64,000 nt of DNA from Gracilariopsis chorda (lineage: Eukaryota; Rhodophyta; Florideophyceae; Gracilariales; Gracilariaceae). Numbering within the stretch: position 1 is the stretch's first letter; the number at the start of each line of letters is the position of its first letter. The stretch spans positions 1-64,000 of the forward strand of contig NBIV01000106.1 of NCBI GenBank assembly GCA_003194525.1, in the 5' to 3' direction. This document shows, one piece after another, positions 10,431 through 21,716 of this stretch. Both the position numbers and the translations under genes were made by a program. Below the pieces are notes generated by a model, which saw only the letters and a program-made list of their open reading frames with translations, ran no database searches and was not told the DNA's origin.

Positions 10431-13400
10431 CTCCTCCTCGAGTTCCTGGGTCAGACCAACTCTATCCATGACCAATTGCGTCATAGCAGGACTAAGTGGC
10501 TTAGTGAGTATGTCAGAATCATTGTCCTCACTTGCCACATATTCCACGCTTATCACCTTGCTTTTGACCAAGTCCCGGATAAAGTGTATCTTCACGTCAA
10601 TGTGTTTGGCACGTCCAGAGGGGCAACGCTCACCAATGGCCCACTCAATCGCACATTGATTATCTGAGCGTAGTGGAGTTCTGTCATTAACCGGTATCCC
10701 AGATTCCTCAAGTACTCGAGATATCCACATTAGCTCCTGACTTGCCATCACCAATGCGTAGTACTCAGACTCGGCTGTAGACAATGCCACCGACGCCTGC
10801 TTACGGGCACCGTAGAAACAAACACATGACCCAAGTTTGATCATAAAGCCAGACAAAGACTTGCGATCCGTGGTGTCGCCTGCGTAATCAGAGTCCACAT
10901 AACCATTCAGCAGCAGGTTCCCACGGTGATAAACAAGTCCATGGTGAGTAGTGCCACGTAAATACCTTAGCACGCGCTTCACCGCTCGATGACAATACCG
11001 AGTTGGTGCTTTTTGAAAGCGTGCTAGGATAAGTACAGGTGCCAATATGTCCAAACGCGTGCGTAATGCCAGGTACAGCAGAGACCCGATCATCTGCTGA
11101 TACAACTGGACTTCAAATTGGGACTTGTCCTCCTCCGCATCAAGCGAGGAAAAGAAGGATTCCACCATTGGGCTTCGTGCAGGCTTGCTACCTTCCAGTC
11201 CAAACCGACGTAACATTCCACTGACATACAACGGGTGTGCTAGTTTCACACCTAACAAATGGCCATTGGAGTCCATTTTGCAGCTTAATTCAACACCAAG
11301 ATACATTCTGACACGAGTCTCAACACGTAGGTCATACAGTGACTTGAGCTCCTCCACTATGTGGGAACGTTGTTCAGCAGTTGGCGTAAATATGAGAAGG
11401 TCATCTACGTATACCAGGATGTATGCGTAAGTGTTGCCGGCTAGTTTGCGCCTGAAAACACATGGTGCACTGGGTAGTTCTTCAAAACCTATGCCTGTAA
11501 TGTCCATGCTGAACTTCGTATGCCATGCCAGATGAGCCTGCTTAAGCCCGTATATCGCCTTTAGCAGTTTGTAGCATTGTGACTTGAGACCAGGAATGCC
11601 ACGCGGTGACATCACCCACACATCTTCTTTGAGTTCACCATTAAGGAACGCTGTCTTTATGTCAACCTGTGCAACAAAAATCTGCATACACAACATCAGG
11701 TACAGGAACATGCGAACCAAATTGAACGAAACAACTGGTGCATACGTCTCTAAGTAGTCCTCACCATATGTCTGGTGGTTGCCCCCAGCCACTATTCGAG
11801 CTCTAAATCGGTCAACGGAGTCATCTGCGTCACGTTTCACCTTCAGTATTACATGCGTTGGTAGTGGCTCGGACTTTGGTGAGTCATCAGGAATCCATGT
11901 AGCCTTGTATTCTAAAGATGCCAACTCTTCATCAATGGCATTTAGCCATTGCTCTCTTTCAGTTGGGGTGGCAGACAGTGCTTCCTTTAGTGTGGGATCA
12001 TCACTCGTGGTCACCTCAACCTCAGATTTGGCAGTGCCAGCCATATGCCACCAGCGTTGTGGTGCACGCCTTGTGCGACGAGGATACCGTGACTGTGACT
12101 CAGAGTCAACATTTTCATGTTCAATGTCACCTCCATCGTCATTTGACTGCTCTTCATCACTCGAACTGTCCTCGGCAGCATCAAAGTTCACTGTTGCAGG
12201 GTCAACCATAATGTCTGTTGGTGCCTCAGGGTGGTCTATTGTACCATTTTCTGAGTTTGACATGATGTTTTCAACATCATCAACAGAGAATTCATCCGAA
12301 CTGATGCTATCCATATCGTTCTCAGAATGATAAGTACTATCTGATGTGCTTTCGTCATCCATATAGTTGCCAAGATATGGTGCACCAGGGAACCTAGATT
12401 CATCAAAAGTGACATGACGGGACCTTACTATTCGAGGAATATCGTCGTCATCAGTAACTAGGACCTCATAAACACCATGCTCAAGAGTCTGCAAGTACAC
12501 TCCCTCAAGTGCACGAGATTCGAACTTGGTGCCCGGGTTCATTTTTAATACATATGCGGCACATCCAAATACTCTGACATACTTCAAACAAGCCCTAGTT
12601 TCAGTCACTAGCACATACGGTGTTCCGCCAGTGGTGGAGTGCGGCACTCTATTGCAAACATAAATATCATGTTTCAGTGCATATGACCACAAACATTCTG
12701 GAAGATTTGCTTGAATGAGCAAAGCTCGGGCAGCTTCACCCATAGTGCGATTGATGCGCTCTGCAATGGCATTATGTTCTGGGGTATACGGTGGAGAAAA
12801 CGATATCTCCTGGAGACCATTCTTGGGATTCTCTTGCAAGGCAATGTACTCTTCGGCATTGTCAGAGTGCAGCTTTCGAATAAACACATGCTCTCTTCCA
12901 AGCTGTTTGAGCTTCTGTCTCACACCCAAGAACACTTGTGCAATCTCAGACCTATGCATCATGAACCCAAGTACTGCATATCGCGAGTGATCATCCACAA
13001 ATCCAGATGCATACCGGAATCGATCTGGGAACGATGGCACTAATGGACCCATAATGTCTGAGTGCACAATGTCTCCAACGTTGTCAGATCTTTCAAACTT
13101 GCCCAGAAATGGCAGTTTATGTGCTTTGCCAAGCCGACACGATCGACATATCTCCTCCATGCACTTGAGTTTTGGTACTCCGTCGACATGTTCATGAACC
13201 TTTTGTAGGTCATACTCATTCATATGTGCCAGTCTGCGATGCCACAATGTACTTGTGCTGTCGTCTGTTGCAGAAAGCATCTTGGATGTATCCCAGTGGT
13301 CAATGGGGTTGGGTAGCATGTACAGACGGGAACGATTATGACGAGTCCCACGTCCAATGTCAAACCCGTGCTCATGTTGTAGGGTTACCTCCTTACCACA

Positions 13401-14711
13401 GAACCGTGACTGGATACCCTTGTCAGCTAAGCGACCTACAGATACTAGGTTATATCCAAGATTGGGAACTAGCAGCACTTTCGACAACCTGAGGTTCACA
13501 TTCGAGAAGGGTAGTATGACATCTCCTTGTTGCGTGGCATTCACCGTGGTGTTGTCAGCTAGCTCAATTGTCTTCTCTGGTATGTCAATCAGTGTGTCTG
13601 AAACGAACGCAGATACAGAACAGAAGAAATGAGACGTAGCACCACTGTCCGCATAAGTGTCGATGTGACTAATAGCTGGCGGTACCACTGAAGACTTCTC
13701 ACTAGCAACACCAGCAATCTCAACTTTGGACGCTCTACTGGATGACTTCCCAGAACGCTTTGGCTTCTCAACTGCGTTCACCCTCAGCTGGTCCAAGATT
13801 GCTTGTGGCAGATGGTTTTCAGGGTTGTCTGGATTCACGTGACATCGGTCTTGGGTATGTCCATCACGGTCGCAGAAGGTGCAGTGGTACCCGTTTCTGC
13901 TTCCAGCAGCATACGCACGACCAGTGGGGTCGTTAACAGTGGTCGAATCTGACGCGTTACCATCATTTTCATTACCAATCGATGATCTGCTGTGTCCACT
14001 TATTCGGGAACCACCCTTGTACCTGTTCTTTTTGCGATTACGACCTCTACTGGAACTACCTGAACCCATTTGACGAGCATTATATTCATCAATCAGGGTT
14101 GTCGCCACATAGTCCCATGTCAGTTCGGAGATCTCCTTGGTCCTAAGTGCTGCTGCAGTTGACTCCAAAGAGCAGTTGGGGTCAATAGAGGCCAGAAGCA
14201 TAGGAGCCTTGTGAGACTCAGGTATAGCGGCATCCTTGCCCATGCGGTCGAGCTGCGAGAACAGAGAGGCAAACTGGTCCACATACTCAGACATGTTTTG
14301 GCCTTTGTATGACATTCTGAACAGCTGAGTCTGCACAGCTATACGAGACACAGTCCTGTTTGAGGCATATCTCGCATCAAGTAGTTGAAGCTTGTGACCA
14401 GGGTCATCATCCACATCCATGACTACACGCAGTGGGGCATCACCAAGTGCACAAATGATGATTGCATATGCCTTTTCGCGCTTTGCAAGTATACGGGAGG
14501 GTGTCTGAGTCGCACTAGAAATAGACGCTTGTGTCATTGTGGCACTAGATGACTCCTCCGAACTGGACATAACCACATTCCAGACACCTTTAATTCGACA
14601 CGCGGCACGTAGACGGTGTCGCCATAGGGAGTAATCTTCACCTCGCTTACCATGGAAGCGTGGGATCTTCACACCAGAGGTGGTTTCGGACTCAACTTCG
14701 GAGTCAGACAT
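10425..14711 (-). CDS. Element B gag-pol polyprotein, intact, 1,428 codons
   Basis: A single uninterrupted ORF from ATG 14711 to a stop whose TGT TGA lies inside the 3' LTR. Order of domains: Gag N-terminus (1-230); basic RGRNRKKNR stretch; CCHC knuckle about 277-290; aspartic protease ADSGATSHFF, Asp about 355; integrase HHCC from His 491; integrase acidic residues about Asp 552 (HSDIMG), Asp 617 (HSDNAEEY) and Glu 651 (NAIAER); acidic linker about 780-870; reverse transcriptase with YVDD at 1101-1104; RNase H with VDSDYAGDT near 1273, STAESEYYAL and HIDVKIHFIRD. Protease-integrase-RT-RNase H is the Ty1/copia order. No frameshift separates gag from pol, so the Gag to Pol ratio must be set another way, for example by splicing as in Drosophila copia (not tested here). 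The usual copia HN(G)VAER appears as HNAIAER. Confidence 0.95.
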   Translation of the reverse strand: MSDSEVESETTSGVKIPRFHGKRGEDYSLWRHRLRAACRIKGVWNVVMSSSEESSSATMTQASISSATQTPSRILAKREKAYAIIICALGDAPLRVVMDVDDDPGHKLQLLDARYASNRTVSRIAVQTQLFRMSYKGQNMSEYVDQFASLFSQLDRMGKDAAIPESHKAPMLLASIDPNCSLESTAAALRTKEISELTWDYVATTLIDEYNARQMGSGSSSRGRNRKKNRYKGGSRISGHSRSSIGNENDGNASDSTTVNDPTGRAYAAGSRNGYHCTFCDRDGHTQDRCHVNPDNPENHLPQAILDQLRVNAVEKPKRSGKSSSRASKVEIAGVASEKSSVVPPAISHIDTYADSGATSHFFCSVSAFVSDTLIDIPEKTIELADNTTVNATQQGDVILPFSNVNLRLSKVLLVPNLGYNLVSVGRLADKGIQSRFCGKEVTLQHEHGFDIGRGTRHNRSRLYMLPNPIDHWDTSKMLSATDDSTSTLWHRRLAHMNEYDLQKVHEHVDGVPKLKCMEEICRSCRLGKAHKLPFLGKFERSDNVGDIVHSDIMGPLVPSFPDRFRYASGFVDDHSRYAVLGFMMHRSEIAQVFLGVRQKLKQLGREHVFIRKLHSDNAEEYIALQENPKNGLQEISFSPPYTPEHNAIAERINRTMGEAARALLIQANLPECLWSYALKHDIYVCNRVPHSTTGGTPYVLVTETRACLKYVRVFGCAAYVLKMNPGTKFESRALEGVYLQTLEHGVYEVLVTDDDDIPRIVRSRHVTFDESRFPGAPYLGNYMDDESTSDSTYHSENDMDSISSDEFSVDDVENIMSNSENGTIDHPEAPTDIMVDPATVNFDAAEDSSSDEEQSNDDGGDIEHENVDSESQSRYPRRTRRAPQRWWHMAGTAKSEVEVTTSDDPTLKEALSATPTEREQWLNAIDEELASLEYKATWIPDDSPKSEPLPTHVILKVKRDADDSVDRFRARIVAGGNHQTYGEDYLETYAPVVSFNLVRMFLYLMLCMQIFVAQVDIKTAFLNGELKEDVWVMSPRGIPGLKSQCYKLLKAIYGLKQAHLAWHTKFSMDITGIGFEELPSAPCVFRRKLAGNTYAYILVYVDDLLIFTPTAEQRSHIVEELKSLYDLRVETRVRMYLGVELSCKMDSNGHLLGVKLAHPLYVSGMLRRFGLEGSKPARSPMVESFFSSLDAEEDKSQFEVQLYQQMIGSLLYLALRTRLDILAPVLILARFQKAPTRYCHRAVKRVLRYLRGTTHHGLVYHRGNLLLNGYVDSDYAGDTTDRKSLSGFMIKLGSCVCFYGARKQASVALSTAESEYYALVMASQELMWISRVLEESGIPVNDRTPLRSDNQCAIEWAIGERCPSGRAKHIDVKIHFIRDLVKSKVISVEYVASEDNDSDILTKPLSPAMTQLVMDRVGLTQELEEEC

Positions 14712-15487
14712 TATTCCGGAAGGAGATCAACCACCAAAAAATGAAACCAAATGAAATGAAAATGAAGCAGAGTGAGGGACTCGATGCTTAGAAAGTTGAC
14801 CAGAAGCTGATATGAATGCCTGATCGCGATACAGCTCTTGACTTGCAGCTGATGTCACACTATGAGGAGGGAACTGGAGCGGAGTATATCAAAACTCAAC
14901 AGCGAGGGCGCCAGCGGAGACCGTGTAACCAAGTCTCAACGCTCATCCAGACGCGTCTGGTACGCGAATCACAGGCGGAGGTCGGGTCCTCTACGCCCGG
15001 AGTATAGTCACGAGTAGCTCTGAAGCAAACTCGGAAATGAAAATAACTTCGTAAAGGCGGGCGCACTGACGGGAGAAACTACCTCCGCTACCCTAAGGGT
15101 TAAACCCCTGGACCCTGGTAACTCTCTTCAAGTGAGGTACGAAATTCTTCTTGACCTACCCTGTTCTGCGCACTTCAGAACGAGGGGCTTTAAAATCCGT
15201 ACGTGTCGTCCCAGGGAGGTTAGTAGCTGTCGCGATAAGCGTTCACCAGTTAACGCCTGCTAGACACTTGCAGGAAAATAGCGCGGTCTTCCTTGTGCGC
15301 TGAAGCAATGGAGCCGGGATCGGAACAGGCGCAGGTCGGCTTACCAGAGAAGCTGTCTCTGAACGCTTTGCCTACTTTCACCACAGCACCAAATACTTCC
15401 ACAAGACTCGCAAAGATGATCTGCGCAAGACGATGAATCGAACGAAAGAAAGTCAAAAGAGCGCAACGTCTGCAAAATGTCGACGCT
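14712..15487 (-). other. Element B leader
   Basis: 776-nt untranslated leader between PBS and gag ATG. It contains the palindrome CCAGACGCGTCTGG at 14947-14960. Packaging and dimerisation signals of LTR elements usually lie in this part, which makes the palindrome a candidate. Confidence 0.75.
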
Positions 15488-15501
15488 CTGGGCCCATAAC
15501 C
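15488..15501 (-). promoter_or_regulatory. Primer binding site of element B
   Basis: GGTTATGGGCCCAG on the minus strand follows the LTR end without a spacer. It is complementary to the initiator tRNA-Met anticodon arm. Confidence 0.9.
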
Positions 15502-16314
15502 TGATGATTTAAACGATAGTTGGGCTTCGGCGGAAATGAAAAAGGAAAGAAAGAAAGAAAATAAAGAGTGAAGGTTGCCAGGCTTAGGGCCGAGTTTACT
15601 TGGTACTGCGACTTCAGAGTCTTATATAGCACATCTACTTCGCACTTCCACTACAAGAAAACCCTACAGCACTAAGTGGGGACACCCAATACTACCAATC
15701 ATAATCAAACATACCACAATAAGGGTTGCACAAACTGATTACAGCTTAGTACAACCATGCATAACAACATTACAACACATTGCAACCACGCACACCAAGT
15801 GAACCAAGCAGCCAGCAACGCACAATAAGTGAACCGGACATGCCAACAATGTGCCAGCATGCTGCAGCACTGTATACACACTTCCTCGCATCATCATGGC
15901 AATGACAAAGCACGAATACACATGCCACCGCATCCATGTACATACCCTAGGTGTGTTGCGTGCATGGCACGTGCTTACTTGCACAAGCGCACACATGACA
16001 CACTTCCATATACCTGTAAACCACATGTAGCCACACATATTCTTCAGTACCATGCCCATTCACCTTATGCCAAGTGGCCAATTCTGTGCCCAGGGCCCAT
16101 AGAATGCATAACACTTGTAACCAATACGTTGCATATGAGTATTTGCAGTAGCCAATCATATGCCCGTTTCACGTTGGGTTTGAGAACACACGCATATGCG
16201 CTTTTGTAGAGCAGGTCCCAAAAACAGCCCTCCGTTATATCAAACTTTGGTTCCAAGTGTTGCTTTACGATGTCCCAGGACTACCAGGCACTCGACTATG
16301 TGCTAACATCAACA
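15502..16314 (-). repeat. 5' LTR of element B (LTR-1, 813 bp)
   Basis: Same length and ends as the LTR at 9618-10430. The minus-strand TATATAAG drives sense transcription toward 14711. The cross-family core box is at 16141-16204 and includes ATTGG on the minus strand (CCAAT on plus). Confidence 0.93.
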
Positions 16315-18183
16315 GAATTCTCTGTTGATGATGTTGAAAACATCATGTCAAACTCAGAAAATGGTACAATAGACCACCCTGAGGCACCAACAGACATTAT
16401 GGTTGACCCTGCAACAGTAAACTTTGATACTGCCGAGGACATTTCGAGGGATGAAGAGCAGTCAAATGACGATGGAGGTGACATTGAACAGGAAAATGTT
16501 GACTCTGAGTCACAATCACGGTATCCTCGTCACACAAGGCGTGCACCACAACGCTGGTGGCATATGGCTGGCACTGCCAAATCTGAGGTTGAGGTGACCA
16601 CGAGTGATGATCCCACACTAAAGGAAGCACTGTCTGCCACCCCAACTGAAAGAGAGCAATGGCTAAATGCCATTGATGAAGATTTGGCATCTTTAGAATA
16701 CAAGGCTACATGGATTCCTGATGACTCACCAAAGTCCGAGCCACTACCAACGCATGTCATACTGAAGGTGAAACGTGACGCAGATGACTCCGTTGACCGA
16801 TTTAGAGCTCGAATAGTGGCTGGAGGCAACCACCAGACATATGGTCAGGACTACTTAGAGACGTATGCACCAGTTGTTTCGTTCAATTTCGTTCGCATGT
16901 TCCTGTACCTGATGTTGTGTATGCAGATGTTTGTTGCACAGGTTGACATAAAGACAGCGTTCCTTAATGGTGAACTCAAAGAAGATGTGTGGGTGATGTC
17001 ACCGCGTGGCATTCCTGGTCTCAAGTCACAATGCTACAAACTGCTAAAGGCGATATACGGGCTTAAGCAGGCTCATCTGGCATGGCATACGAAGTTCAGC
17101 ACGGACATTACAGGCATAGGTTTTGAAGAACTACCCAGTGCACCATGTGTTTTCAGGCGCAAACTAGCCGGCAACACTTACATATACATCCTGGTATACG
17201 TAGATGACCTTCTCATATTTACGCCAACTGCTGAACAACGTTCCCACATAGTGGAGGAGCTCAAGTCACTGTATGACCTACGTGTTGAGACTCGTGTCAG
17301 AATGTATCTTGGTGTTGAATTAAGCTGGAACATGGACTCCAATGGCCATTTGTTAGGTGTGAAACTAGCACAGCCGTTGTATGTCAGTGGAATGTTACGT
17401 CGGTTTGGACTGGAACGTAGCAAGCCTGCACGAAGCCCAATGGTGGAATCCTTCTTTTCCTCGCTTGACGCGGAGGAGGACAAGTCCCCATTTGAAGTCC
17501 AGTTGTATCAGCAGATGATCGGGTCTCTGCTGTACCTGGCATTACGCACGCGTTTGGACATATTGGCACCTGTACTTATCCTAGCACGCTTTCAGAAAGC
17601 ACCAACTCGGTATTGTCATCGAGCGGTGAAGCGTGTGCTAAGGTATTTACGTGGCACTACTCACCATGGACTTGTTTATCACCGTGGGAACCTGCTGCTG
17701 AATGGTTATGTGGACTCTGATTACGCAGGCGACACCACGGATCGCAAGTCTTTGTCTGGCTTTATGATCAAACTTGGGTCATGTGTTTGTTTCTACGGTG
17801 CCCGTAAGCAGGCGTCGGTGGCATTGTCTACAGCCGAGTCTGAGTACTACGCATTGGTGATGGCAAGTCAGGAGCTAATGTGGATATCTCGAGTACTTGA
17901 GGAATCTGGGATACCGGTTAATGACAGAACTCCACTACGCTCAGATAATCAATGTGCGATTGAGTGCGCCATTGGTGAGCGTTGCCCCTCTGGACGTGCC
18001 AAACACATTGACGTGAAGATACACTTTATCCGGGACTTGGTCAAAAGCAAGGTGATAAGCGTGGAATATGTGGCAAGTGAGGACAATGATTCTGACATAC
18101 TCACTAAGCCACTTAGTCCTGCTATGATGCAATTGGTCATGGATAGAGTTGGTCTGACCCAGGAACTCGAGGAGGAGTGTTGA
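16315..18183 (+). pseudogene. N5 reverse transcriptase-RNase H (part 3 of 3)
   Basis: It resumes N5 after element B at EFSVDDVENIM and is open to the stop at 18181-18183. It holds the acidic linker, RRAPQRWWHMAG, RT with FLNGELKEDVW and the YVDD box (codons near 17200-17211), and RNase H (VDSDYAGDTTDR, STAESEYYAL, HIDVKIHFIRD). The end is QELEEEC-stop, with TGT TGA shared with the LTR at 18178. This part is intact, but the gene as a whole is cut twice and carries the 35-bp deletion. One Trp in the RNase H region reads Cys (IECAIGE for IEWAIGE). Confidence 0.9.
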
Positions 18184-18990
18184 TGTTAGCACATAGTCGA
18201 GTGCCTGGTAGTCCTGGGACATCGTAAAGCAACACTTGGAACCAAAGTTTGATATAACGGAGGGCTGTTCTTGGGACCTGCTCTACAAAAGCGCATATGC
18301 GTGTGTTCTCAAACCCAACGTGAAACGGGCATATGATTGGCTACTGCAAATACTCATATACAACGTATTGGTTACAAGTGTTATGCATTCTATGGGTCCT
18401 GGGCACGGAACTGGCTACTTGGCATAAGGTGAATGGGCATGGTACTGAAGAATATGTGTGGCTACATGTGGTTTACAGGTATATGGAAGTGTGTCATGTG
18501 TGCGCTTGTGCAAGTAAGCACGTGCCATGCACGCAACACACCTAGGGTATGTACATGGATGCGGTGGCATGTGTATTTGTGCTTTGTCATTGTCATGATG
18601 ATGCGAGGAAGTGTGTATACAGTGCTGCAGCATGCTGGCACATTGTTGGCATGTCCGGTTCACTTATTGTGCGTTGTTGGCTGCTTGGTTCACTTGGTGT
18701 GCGTGGTTGCAATGTGTTGTAATGTTGTTATGCTTGGTTGTACTAAGCTGTAATCAGTTTGTGCAACCCTTATTGTGTTATGTATGATTATGATTGGTAG
18801 TATTGGGTGTCCCCACTTAGTGCTGTAGGGTTTTCTTGTAGTGGAAGTGCGAAGTAGATGTGCTATATAAGACTCTGAAGTCGCAGTACCAAGTAAACTC
18901 GGCCCGAAGGCTGGCAACCTTCACTCTTTATTTTCTTTCTTTCTTTCCTTTTTCATTTCCGCCGAAGCCCAACTATCGTTTACATGATTA
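18178..18990 (+). repeat. 3' LTR of N5 (LTR-1, 813 bp, mutated end)
   Basis: Starts TGTTGATGTTAGC. The end is fixed at 18990 by the standard 813-bp length: it reads CATGATTA where other copies read CATCATCA, so the terminal CA has become TA. TATATAAG is near 18863-18870 on plus. The right flank is leader of an LTR-3 element (N6). Confidence 0.85.
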
Positions 18991-19098
18991 CGCCGCAACG
19001 ACGAAAGAGGCAACAACAGCGAAACGGATGAACGGCGGTGAGGGAGAGCAGCGACAGACGAACGATACGGAAAGTGATAGCGGCAGCGGTCAGCGGGG
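18991..19098 (-). other. N6 leader fragment
   Basis: 108 bp of purine-rich leader next to the N6 PBS. It shows no similarity that I can see to the LTR-1 leaders. The rest lies left of N5, outside the window. Confidence 0.6.
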
Positions 19099-19112
19099 CT
19101 GGGCCCATAACC
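19099..19112 (-). promoter_or_regulatory. Primer binding site of N6
   Basis: GGTTATGGGCCCAG on the minus strand joins LTR-3 to its leader. It shows that the LTR-3 family also uses the initiator tRNA-Met anticodon-arm site. Confidence 0.85.
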
Positions 19113-19891
19113 TGTTGATAGTTGAAAGGAAGTTGAGGGGATGGAAGGGAAGTTCGCCAGCTCTAGCTTGGATTTACTTGGAGGTCCTTCAGGCACATCT
19201 TATATACCACTCTAAACTCGAATTGCGCGGGAACACCAACTACAAGTAAAACCTAAACCACTAAGCAGGGACACTCAATACTACCAATCATCATCTAACA
19301 TGACATAGCCAGCTCAGCACAACCTCATTACATCAACGCACACCAACGCACCAATGTTCTGTAATAGTTACGTGCATACACATGACCATGACAAGGCACA
19401 AATTCACGACTCCAACACACGCCAGCACATGCCAACACATCACGGTAAGTCAATACGTAACGGTAAGTCGGCACGTAACCTGTGGTGTTAGTGCCATGTC
19501 ATCATGTGGCAATGCACACAACACCCACGTCATCAATATACCCGTGCATGTGTAAACCTGTTGACAGTGTATGCGCATCTTACCATTGTACCAACCACTA
19601 CTGTACCACTTGTACCAGCTGTCAACCACTTCACCAGTATCCCCTGCACACAACATACACTGTGACCACTGTAGTAGCTGGACACGTGGGTGTGTCCAAC
19701 CGATCCAGTTATGCCATACCACTTGTACGCACCACGTTGCATATGTACATTTGCAGTAGCCAATCAGAAGCCAGTTTCACGTTGGGTTCGCGCACACGCG
19801 CATATGCGCTTTTGCAGAGGTACCCTCTAAAACAACCCATGCTCCCCGGAACATTTGGGTTTCAGTGACAGCACAGGTACTACTGCCAACA
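19113..19891 (-). repeat. 5' LTR of N6 (LTR-3, 779 bp)
   Basis: TGTTGATAGTTGAAAGG to CTACTGCCAACA, the same length as the copies at 7441 and 24794. The right flank TTGAG is inside another LTR-3 of opposite orientation, so an LTR-3 element inserted into an LTR-3. Confidence 0.9.
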
Positions 19892-20057
19892 TTGAGTGTC
19901 CCTGCTTAGTGGTTTAGGTTTTACTTGTAGTTGGTGTTCCCGCGCAATTCGAGTTCAGAGTGGTATATAAGATGTGCCTGAAGGACCTCCAAGTAAATCC
20001 AAGCGAGAGCTGGCGAACTTCCCTTCCATCCCCTCAACACCCTTACAACTTTCAACA
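19892..20057 (+). repeat. LTR-3 fragment (sense 3' end) at left edge of N7 block
   Basis: 166 bp matching the promoter-proximal end of LTR-3 in plus orientation. It includes TATATAAG near 19964-19971 and ends CAACTTTCAACA at 20057. The next bases, GAGTT (20058-20062), are the target duplication in copia pol that also precedes the LTR-3 at 24794. Confidence 0.9.
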
Positions 20058-21716
20058 GAGTTGGCATCTTTAGAATACAAGGCTACATGGATTCCTGATG
20101 ACTCACCAAAGTCCGAGCCACTACCAACGCATGTTATACTGAAGGTGAAACGTGACGCAGATGACTCCGTTGACCGATTTAGAGCCCGAATAGTGGCTGG
20201 GGGCAACCACCAGACATATGGTCAGGACTACTTAGAGACGTATGCACCAGTTGTTTCGTTCAATTTCGTTCGCATGTTCCTGTACCTGATGTTGTGCATG
20301 CAGATGATTGTTGCACAGGTTGACATAAAGACAGCGTTCCTTAATGGTGAACTCAAAGAAGATGTGTGGATGATGTCACCGCGTGGCATTCCTGGTCTCA
20401 AGGCACAATGCTACAAACTGCTAAAGGCGATATACGGGCTTAAGCAGGCTCATCTGGCATGGCATACGAAGTTCAGCACGGACATTACAGGCATAGGTTT
20501 TGAAGAACTACCCAGTGCACCATGTGTTTTCAGGCGCAAACTAGCCGGCAACACTTACACATACATCCTGGTATACGTAGATGACCTTCTCATATTTACG
20601 CCCACTGCTGAACAACGTTCCCACATAGTGGAGGAGCTCAAGTCACTGTATGACCTACGTGTTGAGACTCGTGTCAGAATGTATCTTGGTGTTGAATTAA
20701 GCTGCAAAATGGACTCCAATGGCCAACTGTTAGGTGTGAAACTAGCACAGCCGTTGTATGTCAGTGGAATGTTACGTCGGTTTGGACTGGAAGGTAGCAA
20801 GCCTGCACGAAGCCCAATGGTGGAATCCTTCTTTTCCTTGCTTGATGCAGAGGAGGACAAGTCCCAATTTGAAGTCCAGTTGTATCAGCAGATGATCGGG
20901 TCTCTGCTGTACCTGGCATTACGCACGCGTTTGGACATATTGGCACCTGTACTTATCCTAGCACGCTTTCAGAAAGCACCAACTCGGTCTTGTCATCGAG
21001 CGGTGAAGCGCGTGCTAAGGTATTTACGTGGCACTACTCACCATGGACTTGTTTATCACACTCGGTATTGTCATCGTGCGGTGAAACGCGTGCTAAGGTA
21101 TTTACGTGGCACTACTCACCATGGACTTGTTTATCACACTCGGTATTGTCATCGTGCGGTGAAACGCGTGCTAAGGTATTTACGTCGCACTACTCACCAT
21201 GGACTTGTTTATCACCCTGGGAGCCTGCTGTTGAATGGTTATGTGGACTCTGATTACGCAGGCGACACCACGGATCGCAGGTCTTTGTCTGGCTTTATGT
21301 TCAAACTTGGGTCCTGTGTTTGTTTCTACGGTGCCCGTAAGCAGGCGTCGGTGGCATTGTCTACAGCCGAGTCTGAGGACTACGCATTAGTGATGGCAAG
21401 TCAAGAGCTAATGTGGATATCTCGAGTACTTGAGGAATCTGGGATACCGGTTAATGACAGTACTCGACTACGCTCAGATAATCAATGTGCGTTTGAGTGG
21501 ACCATTGGTGAGCGTTGCCCTTCTGGACGTGCCAAACACATTGACGTGAAGATACAATTTATCCGGGACATGGTCAAAAGCAAGGTGATAAGCGTGGAAT
21601 ATGTGGCAAGTGAGGACAATGATTCTGACATACTCACTAAGCCACTTAGTCCTGCTATGATGCAATTGGTCATGGATAGATTAGGTCTGACCCAGGAACT
21701 CGAGGAGGAGTGTTGC
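20058..21716 (+). pseudogene. N7 RT-RNase H half (right half of a copia pol)
   Basis: Copia Pol from ELASLEYKATW to the terminal stop is open in one frame. It has FLNGELKEDVW, the YVDD box and RNase H (VDSDYAGDTTDR, STAESEDYAL with a Tyr to Asp change, HIDVKIQFIRD). A 78-bp unit is present three times in frame at 20982-21215. The left half of the same gene is found downstream at 22521-24793, so the gene is circularly permuted. The open frame with several private substitutions suggests moderate age. The 52 extra residues from the triplication fall between RT and RNase H and probably disable it. Confidence 0.88.
20982..21215 (+). repeat. Three tandem copies of a 78-bp coding unit
   Basis: Units at 20982-21059, 21060-21137 and 21138-21215 each encode 26 residues containing CHRAVKRVLRYL and THHGLVYH. 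The multiple of three keeps pol open. Other copies (for example 17611-17688) have one unit. Units 2 and 3 share bases that differ from unit 1 (CATCGTGCGG against CATCGAGCGG), so they arose stepwise. Confidence 0.95.

Larger units (their letters stand above)
9618..16314 (-). mobile_element. Element B: complete, young Ty1/copia retrotransposon
   Basis: A complete element of 6,697 bp with two 813-bp LTRs, PBS, leader, a single intact gag-pol ORF and a purine tract. It is bounded by the 5-bp target duplication GAATT (9613-9617 and 16315-16319). Removing it rejoins the N5 pol in frame. By eye the LTRs differ at about nine positions, so the insertion is recent compared with the rest of the nest. 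Of all the elements here it is the only one with every part needed for autonomous movement, and the most likely source of activity for related defective copies. Confidence 0.95.

Noticed and set aside
14816..15007. 63-codon ORF antisense to the leaders (MPDRDTALDLQ…)
   Set aside because: Conserved only because the leaders are. No coding signature, and it is altered or lost in the LTR-4 leaders.
20982..21215. CRISPR-like or minisatellite array
   Set aside because: Three direct units without spacers, coding for part of pol. A local in-frame triplication.
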